From assembly GCF_900129705.1 (NCBI RefSeq), contig NZ_FQWO01000002.1, forward strand, positions 186,001 through 250,000: a DNA stretch of 64,000 bases, read 5' to 3'. Position numbers and translations under genes: made by a program. This DNA is from Flavobacterium granuli (GTDB taxonomy: Bacteria; Bacteroidota; Bacteroidia; Flavobacteriales; Flavobacteriaceae). Below are positions 46,266 through 54,140 of the stretch, in pieces; position 1 is the first letter of the stretch, and each line of letters opens with the position of its first letter. The notes beneath the pieces are model-generated. The model did no database searches, was not told the origin of the DNA, and saw nothing but the letters and a program-made list of their open reading frames with translations.

Positions 46266-46706
46266 CTACAAATCATTGAATTCATGTAATGATTTCATGG
46301 TATTCTCGTAAAATAAAATAGCTGATATTAAATTTTCTTTGTCTGAATATGGCAACATTCTTCTCTGAAAATCTACTGTTAAATCAAGAAAAGCACTTGT
46401 ACCTTCGGCCTGAGATTCCATTGCTTTCCTGTTTTCATTATTAGTAGGAATACCTAAGTCAGCAATTGTAACCCCTGGTTTTGTGGCTAAGGCTATATAA
46501 GGCAGGGTTTTTACAAGAACCTGTATGCGCTCGACGTACAGCTCTAAAAGCTCCCCTTTTTGCATCCCTCTTAATTCGTCCAAACCGTGGTACTTTTTAA
46601 TTGAGGCACTTGAACTGATAATACTTCTTGGTGCGTTTTTATTTTGAGAAAAAACAACGCCGGCAGTGAATAAAAACACACTTAAAAAAACAACTTTAGT
46701 ATTCAT
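46266..46706 (-). CDS. Small secreted protein heading the spr operon
   Basis: This 146-residue protein has a signal peptide (MNTKVVFLSVFLFTAGVVFSQ). The mature part is mostly helical and charged, with KYHGLDELRGMQKGELLELYVERIQVL and a C-terminal LISAILFYENTMKSLHEFNDL. I do not recognise a family. It has a consensus promoter directly upstream and lies 47 bp before the beta-helix gene, so it is the first gene of the long minus-strand operon. A periplasmic accessory role is possible. Confidence 0.75.
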   Translation of the reverse strand: MNTKVVFLSVFLFTAGVVFSQNKNAPRSIISSSASIKKYHGLDELRGMQKGELLELYVERIQVLVKTLPYIALATKPGVTIADLGIPTNNENRKAMESQAEGTSAFLDLTVDFQRRMLPYSDKENLISAILFYENTMKSLHEFNDL

Positions 46707-46738
46707 AGTTTTAAACTTAAATAGTTACTCTATAGAAA

Positions 46739-46768
46739 CAAAATTAAATAATTAAAATTAATTTACAA
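46739..46768 (-). promoter_or_regulatory. Consensus promoter of the spr operon
   Basis: On the minus strand TTG (46768-46766) is followed after 19 bases by TAATTTTG (46746-46739), a full TTG-N19-TAnnTTTG match. It ends 32 bases before the ATG of the first gene and probably drives the 20-kb operon. Confidence 0.65.
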
Positions 46769-47570
46769 CATTTATCAACAATTGTTTCCTAAATAAAAGT
46801 ATTACAAATCAAAAAAAAGAATGCATGATGCCGAAAAAACGAGCTATACAACGACTTTTTTTGAAATATTTTTAAAAAACAAAATGCTGTTAATAAAGAT
46901 AAAAATGTTGAAAAAAAAGAGGATACAGTAGATGGAAAAATGCTCCATTATTCTTATGCAATTCTAAAAACAAAACCAAAAAAGAAATATTTACGATCGT
47001 ATTTTCAAAAGATAAAAAGCTAAGTAGAAAGCAATCAAAATAACTATGAACCCCTACTGTCTTTTTAACAATTTAAATACAAAAACTGTTTTTTATTTCA
47101 ATAATTCAGCGTTGCAATACTAGGGTTTTATATACAATCATGCAATTTTATTTTAATTTATTACTAAAAATTTTAGCAGGAATAAGATGAAATAAATAAA
47201 AACTATCAGAAATAACCCTGCCGCATTTATCTCTTAGTAAGCTTGTTTTTTTCTACAAAAAAAAACTTGCCCAAAAACGGTCATGAAAACAACAAAACAA
47301 ACAGCTTAAAAACAGTGCTTTAACAAATAACAGCTTCCGCCTAAGTACAACAAAACGCATACAAACTTGTCTAATGACTACAAATATTAAAAACAACCAA
47401 TAGCCCAATAAAAACACCAAACTAAAAACTGATGTTTGCACCAAAAAAATTCAGAATATCATAATAAAAACAAGATCTACAACTAAAAACACTTATTTAT
47501 TCTAATCAAATGTGTTTTTCTATTATTAATTTTCGATTTCACGTCTCTAAAACTTTGCAATCAAAAATTT

Positions 47571-47598
47571 TTGACTAACCCATTTTCTTCTATCTTTG
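47571..47598 (+). promoter_or_regulatory. Consensus promoter of the holB operon, implying a leaderless start
   Basis: TTG (47571-47573), 17 bases, TATCTTTG (47591-47598). The ATG begins at 47603, four bases after the -7 box, so transcription should start at or within a base or two of the start codon. Confidence 0.65.
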
Positions 47599-47602
47599 CT
47601 TC

Positions 47603-48751
47603 ATGCAATTTTCAGAAATTTTAGGGCAGGAACACATCAAAAGTCATCTGACAAGAAGTGCCGATTTAGGCAGAATTCCTCATGCACAATTATTTGTAGG
47701 GCCCGAAGGAAGTGGCACCTTAGCCATGGCCATCGCTTATGCCCAATATATTTTATGTGGCAATCAAAATGCAGAAAATCAAGGTTCAAATGAATCTTGC
47801 AATTTGAAATTTCAAAAATTATCCCATCCTGATTTACATTTTGCCTACCCAACGGTAACCACCGATGAAGTAAAGAAAAATCCAAAAAGTATCGATTTCA
47901 TAACCGATTGGAGAAAATTTATTTCTCAAAACCCGTATGGTGGCTTATTTGACTGGTATGCCGTTTTAGGTGTTCAAAACAAACAAGGTGAAATTCGGGT
48001 CGATGATGCCCAGGAAATCCTGAAATCATTGTCGTTAAAATCATACGAAGGCGGATACAAAATTATGATTGTTTGGATGGCCGATAAATTAAATATTGCC
48101 GCCTCTAATAAATTGTTGAAATTACTCGAAGAACCGCCTGAAAAAACAGTTTTCATTCTGATTTCCGAAAACGAAGAAGACATTATTCAAACCATCCGTT
48201 CGCGCTGTCAAGTTTTGCATTTCAATGGCTTGAGCGAACCTATCATTGCAGAAGCGCTGATCAATAGAGAAAAGGCAGATGAAAAATTAGCAGCAAAAAT
48301 AGCCCACCAAGCACAAGGAAATTACAATATTGCCTTGCATTTGCTTCACGATGATGAGGATGAACATCCTTTTGAACAATGGTTTGTCACTTGGGTCCGT
48401 GCCGCTTTTAAAGCTAAAGGAAATGCTGCAGCCATCCAGGATTTAATTCTTTGGAGCGAAAAAATCGCCGGTTTGGGAAGAGAAACTCAGAAAAAATTTC
48501 TCGAATTCTGTATCGAAATGTTTCGTCAGGCGCTATTGCTCAATTACGAAACTAAAAGTTTAGTCTATTTTGAACCTAAAGTCGATAAATTTAAACTGGA
48601 AAATTTTGCTCCTTTTGTAAACGGAAATAACATCCAGGATATTTTCAAAGAACTTTCGGATGCCATGTACCATGTGGAACGCAACGGAAACGCAAAAATC
48701 ATTTTAACCGATTTATCCATAAAACTCACCCGATTAATCCATAAAAAATAA
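47603..48751 (+). CDS. holB: DNA polymerase III subunit delta'
   Basis: The 382-residue protein is a clamp-loader AAA+ subunit: FSEILGQEHIKSHL at the N-terminus, RIPHAQLFVGPEGSGTLAMAIA with a degenerate P-loop as in other delta' proteins, LNIAASNKLLKLLEEPPEKTVFILISE and TIRSRCQVLHF (the SRC motif). The latter two are conserved in DnaX and delta'. The ATP site lacks the GKT of DnaX, so it is delta' rather than gamma/tau. The ATG lies about 4 bases past the -7 promoter box. It is followed after 4 bp by a DoxX gene. Confidence 0.93.
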   Translation: MQFSEILGQEHIKSHLTRSADLGRIPHAQLFVGPEGSGTLAMAIAYAQYILCGNQNAENQGSNESCNLKFQKLSHPDLHFAYPTVTTDEVKKNPKSIDFITDWRKFISQNPYGGLFDWYAVLGVQNKQGEIRVDDAQEILKSLSLKSYEGGYKIMIVWMADKLNIAASNKLLKLLEEPPEKTVFILISENEEDIIQTIRSRCQVLHFNGLSEPIIAEALINREKADEKLAAKIAHQAQGNYNIALHLLHDDEDEHPFEQWFVTWVRAAFKAKGNAAAIQDLILWSEKIAGLGRETQKKFLEFCIEMFRQALLLNYETKSLVYFEPKVDKFKLENFAPFVNGNNIQDIFKELSDAMYHVERNGNAKIILTDLSIKLTRLIHKK

Positions 48752-48755
48752 TACT

Positions 48756-49139
48756 ATGAACAACGTTGCTTCTATTTTAATTTTAGTTTTTTTAGCCATA
48801 TCCTTTCTTCAATCCGGATATGATAAGCTATTCTATTGGAAAGACAATGTCGATTGGTTGAAAAGCCATTTTGCCAAAACCCCTTTGAGAAATCAAGTAC
48901 CATTAGCCTTAGCCAACATTCTGGTATTAGAATTAATCGCCGGAATCTTATGCGTCGTAGGCGCTATTCAATTACTGGTAAATGATGGCCGCATGTTTGG
49001 CTTTTATGGAGCCATTTTTTCTTGTATCACACTGATTATGTTACTTTTCGGACAAAGACTGGCCAAAGATTATGACGGTGCCAGAACCATTGTTATCTAT
49101 TTTATCCCCGCAGTTATGGCTGTATACTGGTTAAACTAG
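48756..49139 (+). CDS. DoxX-family membrane protein
   Basis: This 127-residue protein has four hydrophobic segments and the DoxX pattern: FLQSGYDKLFYWKDNVDWL near the N-terminus, VLELIAGILCVVGAIQLL, and ALDYDGARTI-like RLAKDYDGARTIVIYFIP. DoxX proteins are small integral membrane proteins linked to quinone-dependent redox steps in some bacteria, but most have no known function. It starts 4 bp after holB, so the two share a transcript. Confidence 0.85.
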   Translation: MNNVASILILVFLAISFLQSGYDKLFYWKDNVDWLKSHFAKTPLRNQVPLALANILVLELIAGILCVVGAIQLLVNDGRMFGFYGAIFSCITLIMLLFGQRLAKDYDGARTIVIYFIPAVMAVYWLN

Positions 49140-49179
49140 CAAAAACCCAATAAAAAAAACAATTACATTGACATATAAA

Positions 49180-49689
49180 ATGACACCAAAACATCCCTCT
49201 GAGTCCTTGACTATACTAACCGATTTAGTCTTACCAAGCGAAACCAATCCTTTGAATAACCTTTTTGGCGGCGAATTATTGGCCAGGATGGATCGTGCGG
49301 CAAGTATAGCTGCGGGCAGACATTCCCGAAGAATTACCGTAACCGCATCTGTAAATCATGTGGCGTTTAACAGGGCAATTCCATTGGGAAGTGTTGTAAA
49401 TGTTGAGGCCAAAGTGTCCAGAGCTTTCAAAAGTTCTATGGAAATATTTATTGATGTTTGGGTCGAGGACAGACAATCTGGAAACCGAACAAAAGCCAAT
49501 GAAGCCATTTACACCTTTGTCGCTGTTGATGACACAGGAAGACCAGTTGAAGTGCCTCAAATAATACCGGAAACCGAACTGGAAAAACAACGTTTTGATG
49601 CCGCTTTAAGACGCAAACAACTCAGTTTAGTATTAGCCGGAAAAATGACACCGCACGAAGCTACCGAATTGAAAGCAATATTCCTGTAG
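49180..49689 (+). CDS. Acyl-CoA thioesterase (hot-dog fold)
   Basis: From the ATG at 49180 the protein has 169 residues. The hot-dog thioesterase core reads LVLPSETNPLNNLFGGELLARMDRAASIAAGRHS, the YciA/BFIT-like signature in which the Asn and Asp residues line the active site. Later come VNHVAFNRAIPLGSVVNVEAKV and TKANEAIYTFVAVDDTGRP. It hydrolyses acyl-CoA to free fatty acid and CoA, with unknown chain preference. The frame extends 12 bases up to a TTG, but the ATG is favoured by the family N-terminus. Confidence 0.9.
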   Translation: MTPKHPSESLTILTDLVLPSETNPLNNLFGGELLARMDRAASIAAGRHSRRITVTASVNHVAFNRAIPLGSVVNVEAKVSRAFKSSMEIFIDVWVEDRQSGNRTKANEAIYTFVAVDDTGRPVEVPQIIPETELEKQRFDAALRRKQLSLVLAGKMTPHEATELKAIFL

Positions 49690-49793
49690 CGAATCCAAGT
49701 TAACTTTTTTTTTGTGATTAAATATTTGTGAAACAGAAAATTTGAATCAAAAAAAGAAGTATTTTTACAAGCACAAAAATTCATATTCAAAAG

Positions 49794-49829
49794 AAATTCC
49801 AGAAAACAAAGCCTTCCGGAATTTTTTTT
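49794..49829 (+). terminator. Intrinsic-terminator-like hairpin between thioesterase and recA
   Basis: AAATTCC-A-GAA pairs with TTC-C-GGAATT (one mismatch), followed by a run of eight T. It would end the holB-DoxX-thioesterase transcript, but it lies only about 45 bp before the recA start, so it may also sit in the recA leader. Confidence 0.5.
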
Positions 49830-49872
49830 CAGTGATAAAATAATATAAATGAAAGAAAAGGTAAAAGAGAAG

Positions 49873-50880
49873 ATGAGTACAGAGAAAGAAGCCAAATTAA
49901 AAGCATTACAGCTTACGCTGGATAAACTGGACAAAACCTACGGGAAAGGAACAGTGATGAAAATGGGCGACAAGGCCATCGAAGAAGTAGAAACCATTTC
50001 ATCAGGATCTCTGGGAATTGATTTAGCTTTGGGAGTTGGTGGTTATCCAAAAGGTAGAATCATTGAAATATATGGTCCGGAGTCTTCTGGTAAAACGACC
50101 TTAACACTTCACGCCATTGCCGAAGCTCAAAAAGCGGGCGGAATAGCTGCTTTCATTGATGCTGAACATGCTTTCGACAGAAATTATGCCGAAAAATTAG
50201 GTGTAGACATCGAAAATCTAATTATTTCTCAGCCGGATAATGGGGAGCAAGCATTAGAAATTGCCGAAAACTTAATTCGTTCAGGAGCGATAGATATTGT
50301 GGTTATTGACTCGGTTGCCGCTTTGACTCCAAAAAGTGAGATCGAAGGCGAAATGGGAGATTCTAAAATGGGTCTTCATGCGCGTTTAATGTCCCAAGCA
50401 CTACGAAAACTAACCGGGACAATCAGTAAAACTCATTGTACTGTTTTCTTTATCAACCAATTGAGAGAGAAAATTGGCGTAATGTTTGGAAATCCTGAAA
50501 CCACAACGGGAGGAAATGCATTGAAATTTTACGCTTCGGTACGTTTAGATATTCGTCGTTCTACTCAAATTAAAGATGGTGAGAATGTTATTGGAAACAG
50601 AACCAAAGTGAAAATTGTCAAAAATAAAGTGGCGCCGCCATTTAAGGTAGCCGAATTTGATATCATGTACGGAGAAGGTGTTTCAAAAACAGGCGAGATC
50701 TTAGATTTAGCAGTAGAATTTGAAATCGTAAAAAAATCAGGATCTTGGTTCAGTTATGGTGAAACTAAATTAGGACAAGGTCGTGATGCGGTGAAATCTT
50801 TGATCAAAGACAATCCGGAATTAGCGGATGAACTTGAAGAAAAAATCAAAGCCAGAATAAAGGAATTAGCAGAAAACTAA
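49873..50880 (+). CDS. recA: Recombinase A
   Basis: RecA forms ATP-dependent filaments on single-stranded DNA, drives strand exchange and triggers the SOS response. From the ATG at 49873 it has 335 residues. Walker A is [17 protein letters not shown], Walker B is [17 protein letters not shown], and the DNA-binding loops include [28 protein letters not shown]. The frame continues to an ATG at 49849, but the family N-terminus begins at [19 protein letters not shown] strong terminator follows. Confidence 0.97.
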   Translation: MSTEKEAKLKALQLTLDKLDKTYGKGTVMKMGDKAIEEVETISSGSLGIDLALGVGGYPKGRIIEIYGPESSGKTTLTLHAIAEAQKAGGIAAFIDAEHAFDRNYAEKLGVDIENLIISQPDNGEQALEIAENLIRSGAIDIVVIDSVAALTPKSEIEGEMGDSKMGLHARLMSQALRKLTGTISKTHCTVFFINQLREKIGVMFGNPETTTGGNALKFYASVRLDIRRSTQIKDGENVIGNRTKVKIVKNKVAPPFKVAEFDIMYGEGVSKTGEILDLAVEFEIVKKSGSWFSYGETKLGQGRDAVKSLIKDNPELADELEEKIKARIKELAEN

Positions 50881-50902
50881 TCCTCTTTTTTTATTATATT
50901 TT

Positions 50903-50938
50903 AAAAATGCTCGAAAAACTTTCGGGCATTTTTTTTTT
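50903..50938 (+). terminator. Intrinsic terminator of recA
   Basis: ATGCTCGAAA and TTTCGGGCAT (one G-U pair) around three bases, flanked by A-run and T-run, 22 bases past the recA stop. Confidence 0.85.
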
Positions 50939-51137
50939 GACTTAACTCCAATTTAAGATCAATTCTCGCTAAAAAATCCAACTCCTTTATTTTTATCTTA
51001 CTTTTAAAATAGCCTGATAATTATATATTTATAAGTAAAAACTGAAATTATTTTCATAAAAACACACCTCTGCAAGCAACCATTACAAGCCAAAGGCATC
51101 TTTACTATAATTAATAACCATTTAAAATTTTAACGAA

Positions 51138-51548
51138 ATGAAAAAGATTAAATTAAAAATGCTTGGATTAGTTTTATTTGTGGCAGCTGGATTCACGGCT
51201 TGTTCTAATGATGACGAACCACAAAAAGTGGTAACCAAAAAATCATTCGTTACGGAAGTGACAGGTCCTACAACTGGAAAAATTAATCAAGAACTTAGCT
51301 TAGAAGTTAGCTTTACCGTAGAAAACAATTGTGGAACTTTTAATAAATTTGTAGAAAATACAGTAGAAAACACCAAAACAATTGAAGTTGAATCTAAGTT
51401 TGAAGGTATAGGTTGTGATGCTACACCGCTAACAAAACAAACACCATATAAGTTTAAAGCCACAGCCGAAGGAACTTACATTTTAAAGTTTAAAAAATCA
51501 GAGACTGAATTTATAACTCAAACGATTATAATAAGCCCTGAAGCTTAG
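51138..51548 (+). CDS. Small Ig-like lipoprotein, copy A
   Basis: This 136-residue lipoprotein has the signal MKKIKLKMLGLVLFVAAG ending in lipobox FTAC (Cys22). The mature domain is about 110 residues of beta-strand with two cysteines (NNCG and IGCD) that probably form a disulfide. It ends with a GTYILKFKKSETEF strand pair typical of Ig-like folds. I recognise no named family. Its layout matches the protein encoded at 51727-52140 (same Cys spacing and the same closing G-Y-I-x-K-F-x-K motif), so the two look like diverged paralogs. This copy is cut off from the sigma-factor operon by a terminator. Confidence 0.75.
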   Translation: MKKIKLKMLGLVLFVAAGFTACSNDDEPQKVVTKKSFVTEVTGPTTGKINQELSLEVSFTVENNCGTFNKFVENTVENTKTIEVESKFEGIGCDATPLTKQTPYKFKATAEGTYILKFKKSETEFITQTIIISPEA

Positions 51549-51555
51549 TTCCATA

Positions 51556-51586
51556 AAAAGAGGTTGTTCCTAGAGCAACCTCTTTT
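51556..51586 (+). terminator. Terminator after lipoprotein copy A
   Basis: AAAAGAGGTTG and CAACCTCTTTT form an 11-bp perfect stem with a 9-base loop, followed by ATTTTTAAT. It separates copy A from the sigma-factor operon. Confidence 0.8.
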
Positions 51587-51671
51587 ATTTTTAATAAAAT
51601 ACACTATCGGTTAAAAAAAATTCGTTTTTGACGCAACCTTTTTTAAAACTCGTTATCTACGAAAAAGCAGC

Positions 51672-51689
51672 TTGTTCCAAATGGAACAA
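51672..51689. promoter_or_regulatory. Inverted repeat upstream of lipoprotein copy B
   Basis: TTGTTCC-AAAT-GGAACAA is a perfect 7-bp inverted repeat 38 bases before the ATG of copy B. It could be an operator for the sigma-factor operon or a leader hairpin. No TAnnTTTG box is seen nearby, which would fit control by an alternative sigma factor. Confidence 0.4.
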
Positions 51690-51726
51690 AACTGGCTAAA
51701 TATTAACCTATTAATTTTTTAAAAAG

Positions 51727-52140
51727 ATGAAAAAAATTGCTTTACTAGTACTATTCGTGACAACATTGGTAAGTTGTAGCCTTGATAATGACAACAGGGA
51801 TACCTATACCTACAGTGTGCTTCCGGTAGATAGCTATACCTTACCTGAAAATTTCAAATTAGGAGAAACCTATGAAATTAAATTAAAATACCAAAAACCT
51901 TCTGAGTGCCATATCTTTCAAGGAATTTACTACCATAAGGATTTAAACACAAGAACGATAGCTGTACAAGCCGCAGTAAAAGACAATCAAACTTGTACTG
52001 ATGTAGTACCAGCATTGTCTGAAACTTCATTTAACTTTACGGTCACTAATACAGGATCATATATTTTTAAGTTTTATAAAGGCAAAGATGCAGATGACAA
52101 AGACTTATTTGAAGATGTAGAGATTCAAGTAGTACAATAA
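51727..52140 (+). CDS. Small Ig-like lipoprotein, copy B, in the sigma-factor operon
   Basis: The 137-residue lipoprotein has a signal MKKIALLVLFVTTLVSC (Cys17) and a beta-rich mature domain. It has two cysteines (SECH and QTCTD) and the closing SYIFKFYKGK strand, matching copy A. It lies 18 bp before the sigma-factor gene, so the three genes (lipoprotein, sigma, barrel protein) very likely form one operon. A role as envelope sensor or as a target of the sigma factor is possible but unproven. Confidence 0.75.
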   Translation: MKKIALLVLFVTTLVSCSLDNDNRDTYTYSVLPVDSYTLPENFKLGETYEIKLKYQKPSECHIFQGIYYHKDLNTRTIAVQAAVKDNQTCTDVVPALSETSFNFTVTNTGSYIFKFYKGKDADDKDLFEDVEIQVVQ

Positions 52141-52158
52141 CTAATTCAGAACAATTCT

Positions 52159-52701
52159 GTGGCATTAGAACAAATAATCAAGGATTGTAAAAAAAATCAC
52201 CCCAAAGCTCAGGAGCAATTATATCAATTGTTTGCCAAGAAGTTCTTTGGGGTGTGCTTAAAATATTCCCGTAATTATGAGGATGCCCAAGATAACTTGC
52301 AGGATGGTTTTATACTTATTTTTAAAAAAATAGAACAATTCAGCGGTAAAGGCTCTTTTGAAGGCTGGGCCAAAAGAATCATGATAAACAATGCCTTACA
52401 AAAATTTAAAGGCGTAAGATTTATGGAGGTACTGGACGAGCATATTTCAGAAGTCGAAGTTGACATAGATGACGAAAAAATATCCCTTGATTATTTATTG
52501 AAAATCATTCATGAACTCCCGGATCAATATAGAATCGTATTTAGCTTGTATGTCCTGGACGGCTATTCACATCAGGAAATCAGCGAAATGCTAAACATTT
52601 CGACCGGAACAACAAAATCAAATCTTTTCAGAGCACGATTGATTTTGAAAGAAAAAATTGAAAAACTAACAGAAATTAAATTCGAATCATCGGCAAAATG
52701 A
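52159..52701 (+). CDS. ECF-type RNA polymerase sigma factor (sigma-70 family)
   Basis: This 180-residue protein has region 2 (VCLKYSRNYEDAQDNLQDGFILIF and FEGWAKRIMINNA) and region 4 (LPDQYRIVFSLYVLDGYSHQEISEMLNISTGTTKSNLFRARLIL) with a short linker, the minimal ECF layout. The start is a GTG at 52159, supported by the expected MALEQIIKDCKK N-terminus; no ATG is placed better. Its stop overlaps the ATG of the next gene (ATGA), so the two are translationally coupled. It follows lipoprotein copy B by 18 bp. Confidence 0.92.
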   Translation: MALEQIIKDCKKNHPKAQEQLYQLFAKKFFGVCLKYSRNYEDAQDNLQDGFILIFKKIEQFSGKGSFEGWAKRIMINNALQKFKGVRFMEVLDEHISEVEVDIDDEKISLDYLLKIIHELPDQYRIVFSLYVLDGYSHQEISEMLNISTGTTKSNLFRARLILKEKIEKLTEIKFESSAK

Positions 52702-54140
52702 AAAACAACAAAAACATAGACCGATTGTTTCAAGAAAGATTCAAAGATTTTGAAACAGAACCTCAAGAGCAAACTTGGTCTAACATCCAAGCCGCTTTAA
52801 AGGAAGAAAAAAAAGAACGAAAAGTAATTCCGCTTTGGCTGAAATACTCCGGAATTGCAGCAGCCTTTTTTCTGGGCTTTTTTGCGTTGAATACGGTTTT
52901 TAAAACCGCTACGGATTCCCCTGACCGCATCGTTCTAGACACTAAGACTTTGAATTCTTCAACCACAGACACTACTTCTGTTCCTATAAAATCAGAGGAA
53001 AAGAAAAACAGCATTTATTTAAAAAATAATACAAAAGTTGCACTAACTCCACCAAAAAACCTAAAAAAAACCAACAAGGATGAAAAAGAAATTACAACTC
53101 CTGTACCAACAAAAATCACCGTTGGCCAAGCGAAGAATCAAAATTCTGTTGCAGTTTATTTCCAAAAAAATAATTCACCGTTAAAGCAAACTGATCTCAA
53201 AAAAGAAACTTCGAAGTCAGAATTAGCGCTCTCAGAAAAAAACAAGCTGAAAAATCCAAATACCACGGAGGAGATTTTTAATATAAAATCGGAAAAACAA
53301 TCTGTAAAAGAGAAGCCGAATACTGATATTGCCCAAAACGATTCGAAAAAACAAACTGTAGCAGCCCCTGAAAACGAATTAGAAGCGATTTTAAAGACAA
53401 AAGAAGAAAGAAAAGGCAAAGTGTTTGCCTCTAACAAAAACAAATGGGAAATCACGCCAAATATTGCCGCGATGTATCCACAGTCAACTTCTAACGGATC
53501 CTTTATCGATCCACAATTTTCACAAAATTCAAAAACAACTGATAAAAGCCTTGGGTTTGGTATTGGAGTCAATTATGCCATCAGCAAAAAAGTAGCTTTA
53601 CGATCCGGAATCAATAAGTTTTCATTGGGATACAATACTAATAATGTGGTGTATTCTTCGGGTTTACAAAACACCACTTTGGCCAATGTCAATTCTACTG
53701 CCACTGCGCTGATAGAAGTTCATAATAATGCCAATTTAAATTCGCTGATGTCTTTTGAAAAAAATTTGCAAAAAACAAGCAGCGGTACCATCAATCAAAA
53801 AATGGGCTATTATGAAGTTCCTTTAGAGCTTTCCTATGCTGTTTTGGATAAAAAAATAGGCATTAACATCATTGGCGGAATCAGTACTTTATTTCTCGAA
53901 GAAAATAAAATTTCATTACTGTCTACCAATACTAACCTGAAACTTGGCGAAGCGAACAACTTAAATTCAGTACATTTCAGCACTAATTTTGGGCTTGGTT
54001 TCAAATACAAATTTGTCAAATCATTCCAACTTAACATTGAACCAATGGTCAAATATCAGCTGAATACTTTCACTAATGATTCCGGAAATTTCAAACCAGT
54101 CCTTTTAGGCTTATATTCAGGAATTAGTTACCATTTTTAA
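52698..54140 (+). CDS. Membrane-anchored protein with C-terminal outer-membrane-barrel-like domain, partner of the ECF sigma factor
   Basis: The 480-residue protein has an N-terminal cytoplasmic helix region (1-45, NIDRLFQERFKDFETEPQEQTW) like the sigma-binding part of anti-sigma factors and one membrane segment (about 47-68, GIAAAFFLGFFALNTVF). A ~180-residue Lys/Thr/Asn-rich linker follows. From about residue 250 comes a PorT-like beta-barrel domain (KWEITPNIAAMYPQ, then alternating strands, ending LLGLYSGISYHF with a C-terminal Phe). One chain would then span from cytoplasm to outer membrane. Neighbours and coupling to the sigma gene suggest it acts as its anti-sigma factor. The barrel could instead be periplasmic and soluble. 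Confidence 0.75.
   Translation: MKNNKNIDRLFQERFKDFETEPQEQTWSNIQAALKEEKKERKVIPLWLKYSGIAAAFFLGFFALNTVFKTATDSPDRIVLDTKTLNSSTTDTTSVPIKSEEKKNSIYLKNNTKVALTPPKNLKKTNKDEKEITTPVPTKITVGQAKNQNSVAVYFQKNNSPLKQTDLKKETSKSELALSEKNKLKNPNTTEEIFNIKSEKQSVKEKPNTDIAQNDSKKQTVAAPENELEAILKTKEERKGKVFASNKNKWEITPNIAAMYPQSTSNGSFIDPQFSQNSKTTDKSLGFGIGVNYAISKKVALRSGINKFSLGYNTNNVVYSSGLQNTTLANVNSTATALIEVHNNANLNSLMSFEKNLQKTSSGTINQKMGYYEVPLELSYAVLDKKIGINIIGGISTLFLEENKISLLSTNTNLKLGEANNLNSVHFSTNFGLGFKYKFVKSFQLNIEPMVKYQLNTFTNDSGNFKPVLLGLYSGISYHF

Larger units (their letters stand above)
46707..47602. other. Gene-free AT-rich spacer between the spr operon and holB
   Basis: About 900 bp hold no convincing gene. It has the spr promoter at its left end and the holB promoter at its right end. 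The middle (47000-47500) has a strong A/C bias on the plus strand with many AAAACA-type words. The longest frame (63 residues, 47253-47444 minus) is low-complexity and hydrophobic. No RNA gene is recognised. Confidence 0.6.

Noticed and set aside
46821..46931. 36-residue plus-strand open frame
   Set aside because: Too short, Lys-rich, in an A-rich stretch; no supporting signal.
47253..47444. 63-residue minus-strand open frame in the gene-free region
   Set aside because: Leu/Phe/Val-rich low-complexity translation caused by T/G-rich bases; no start context, no neighbour, no family.
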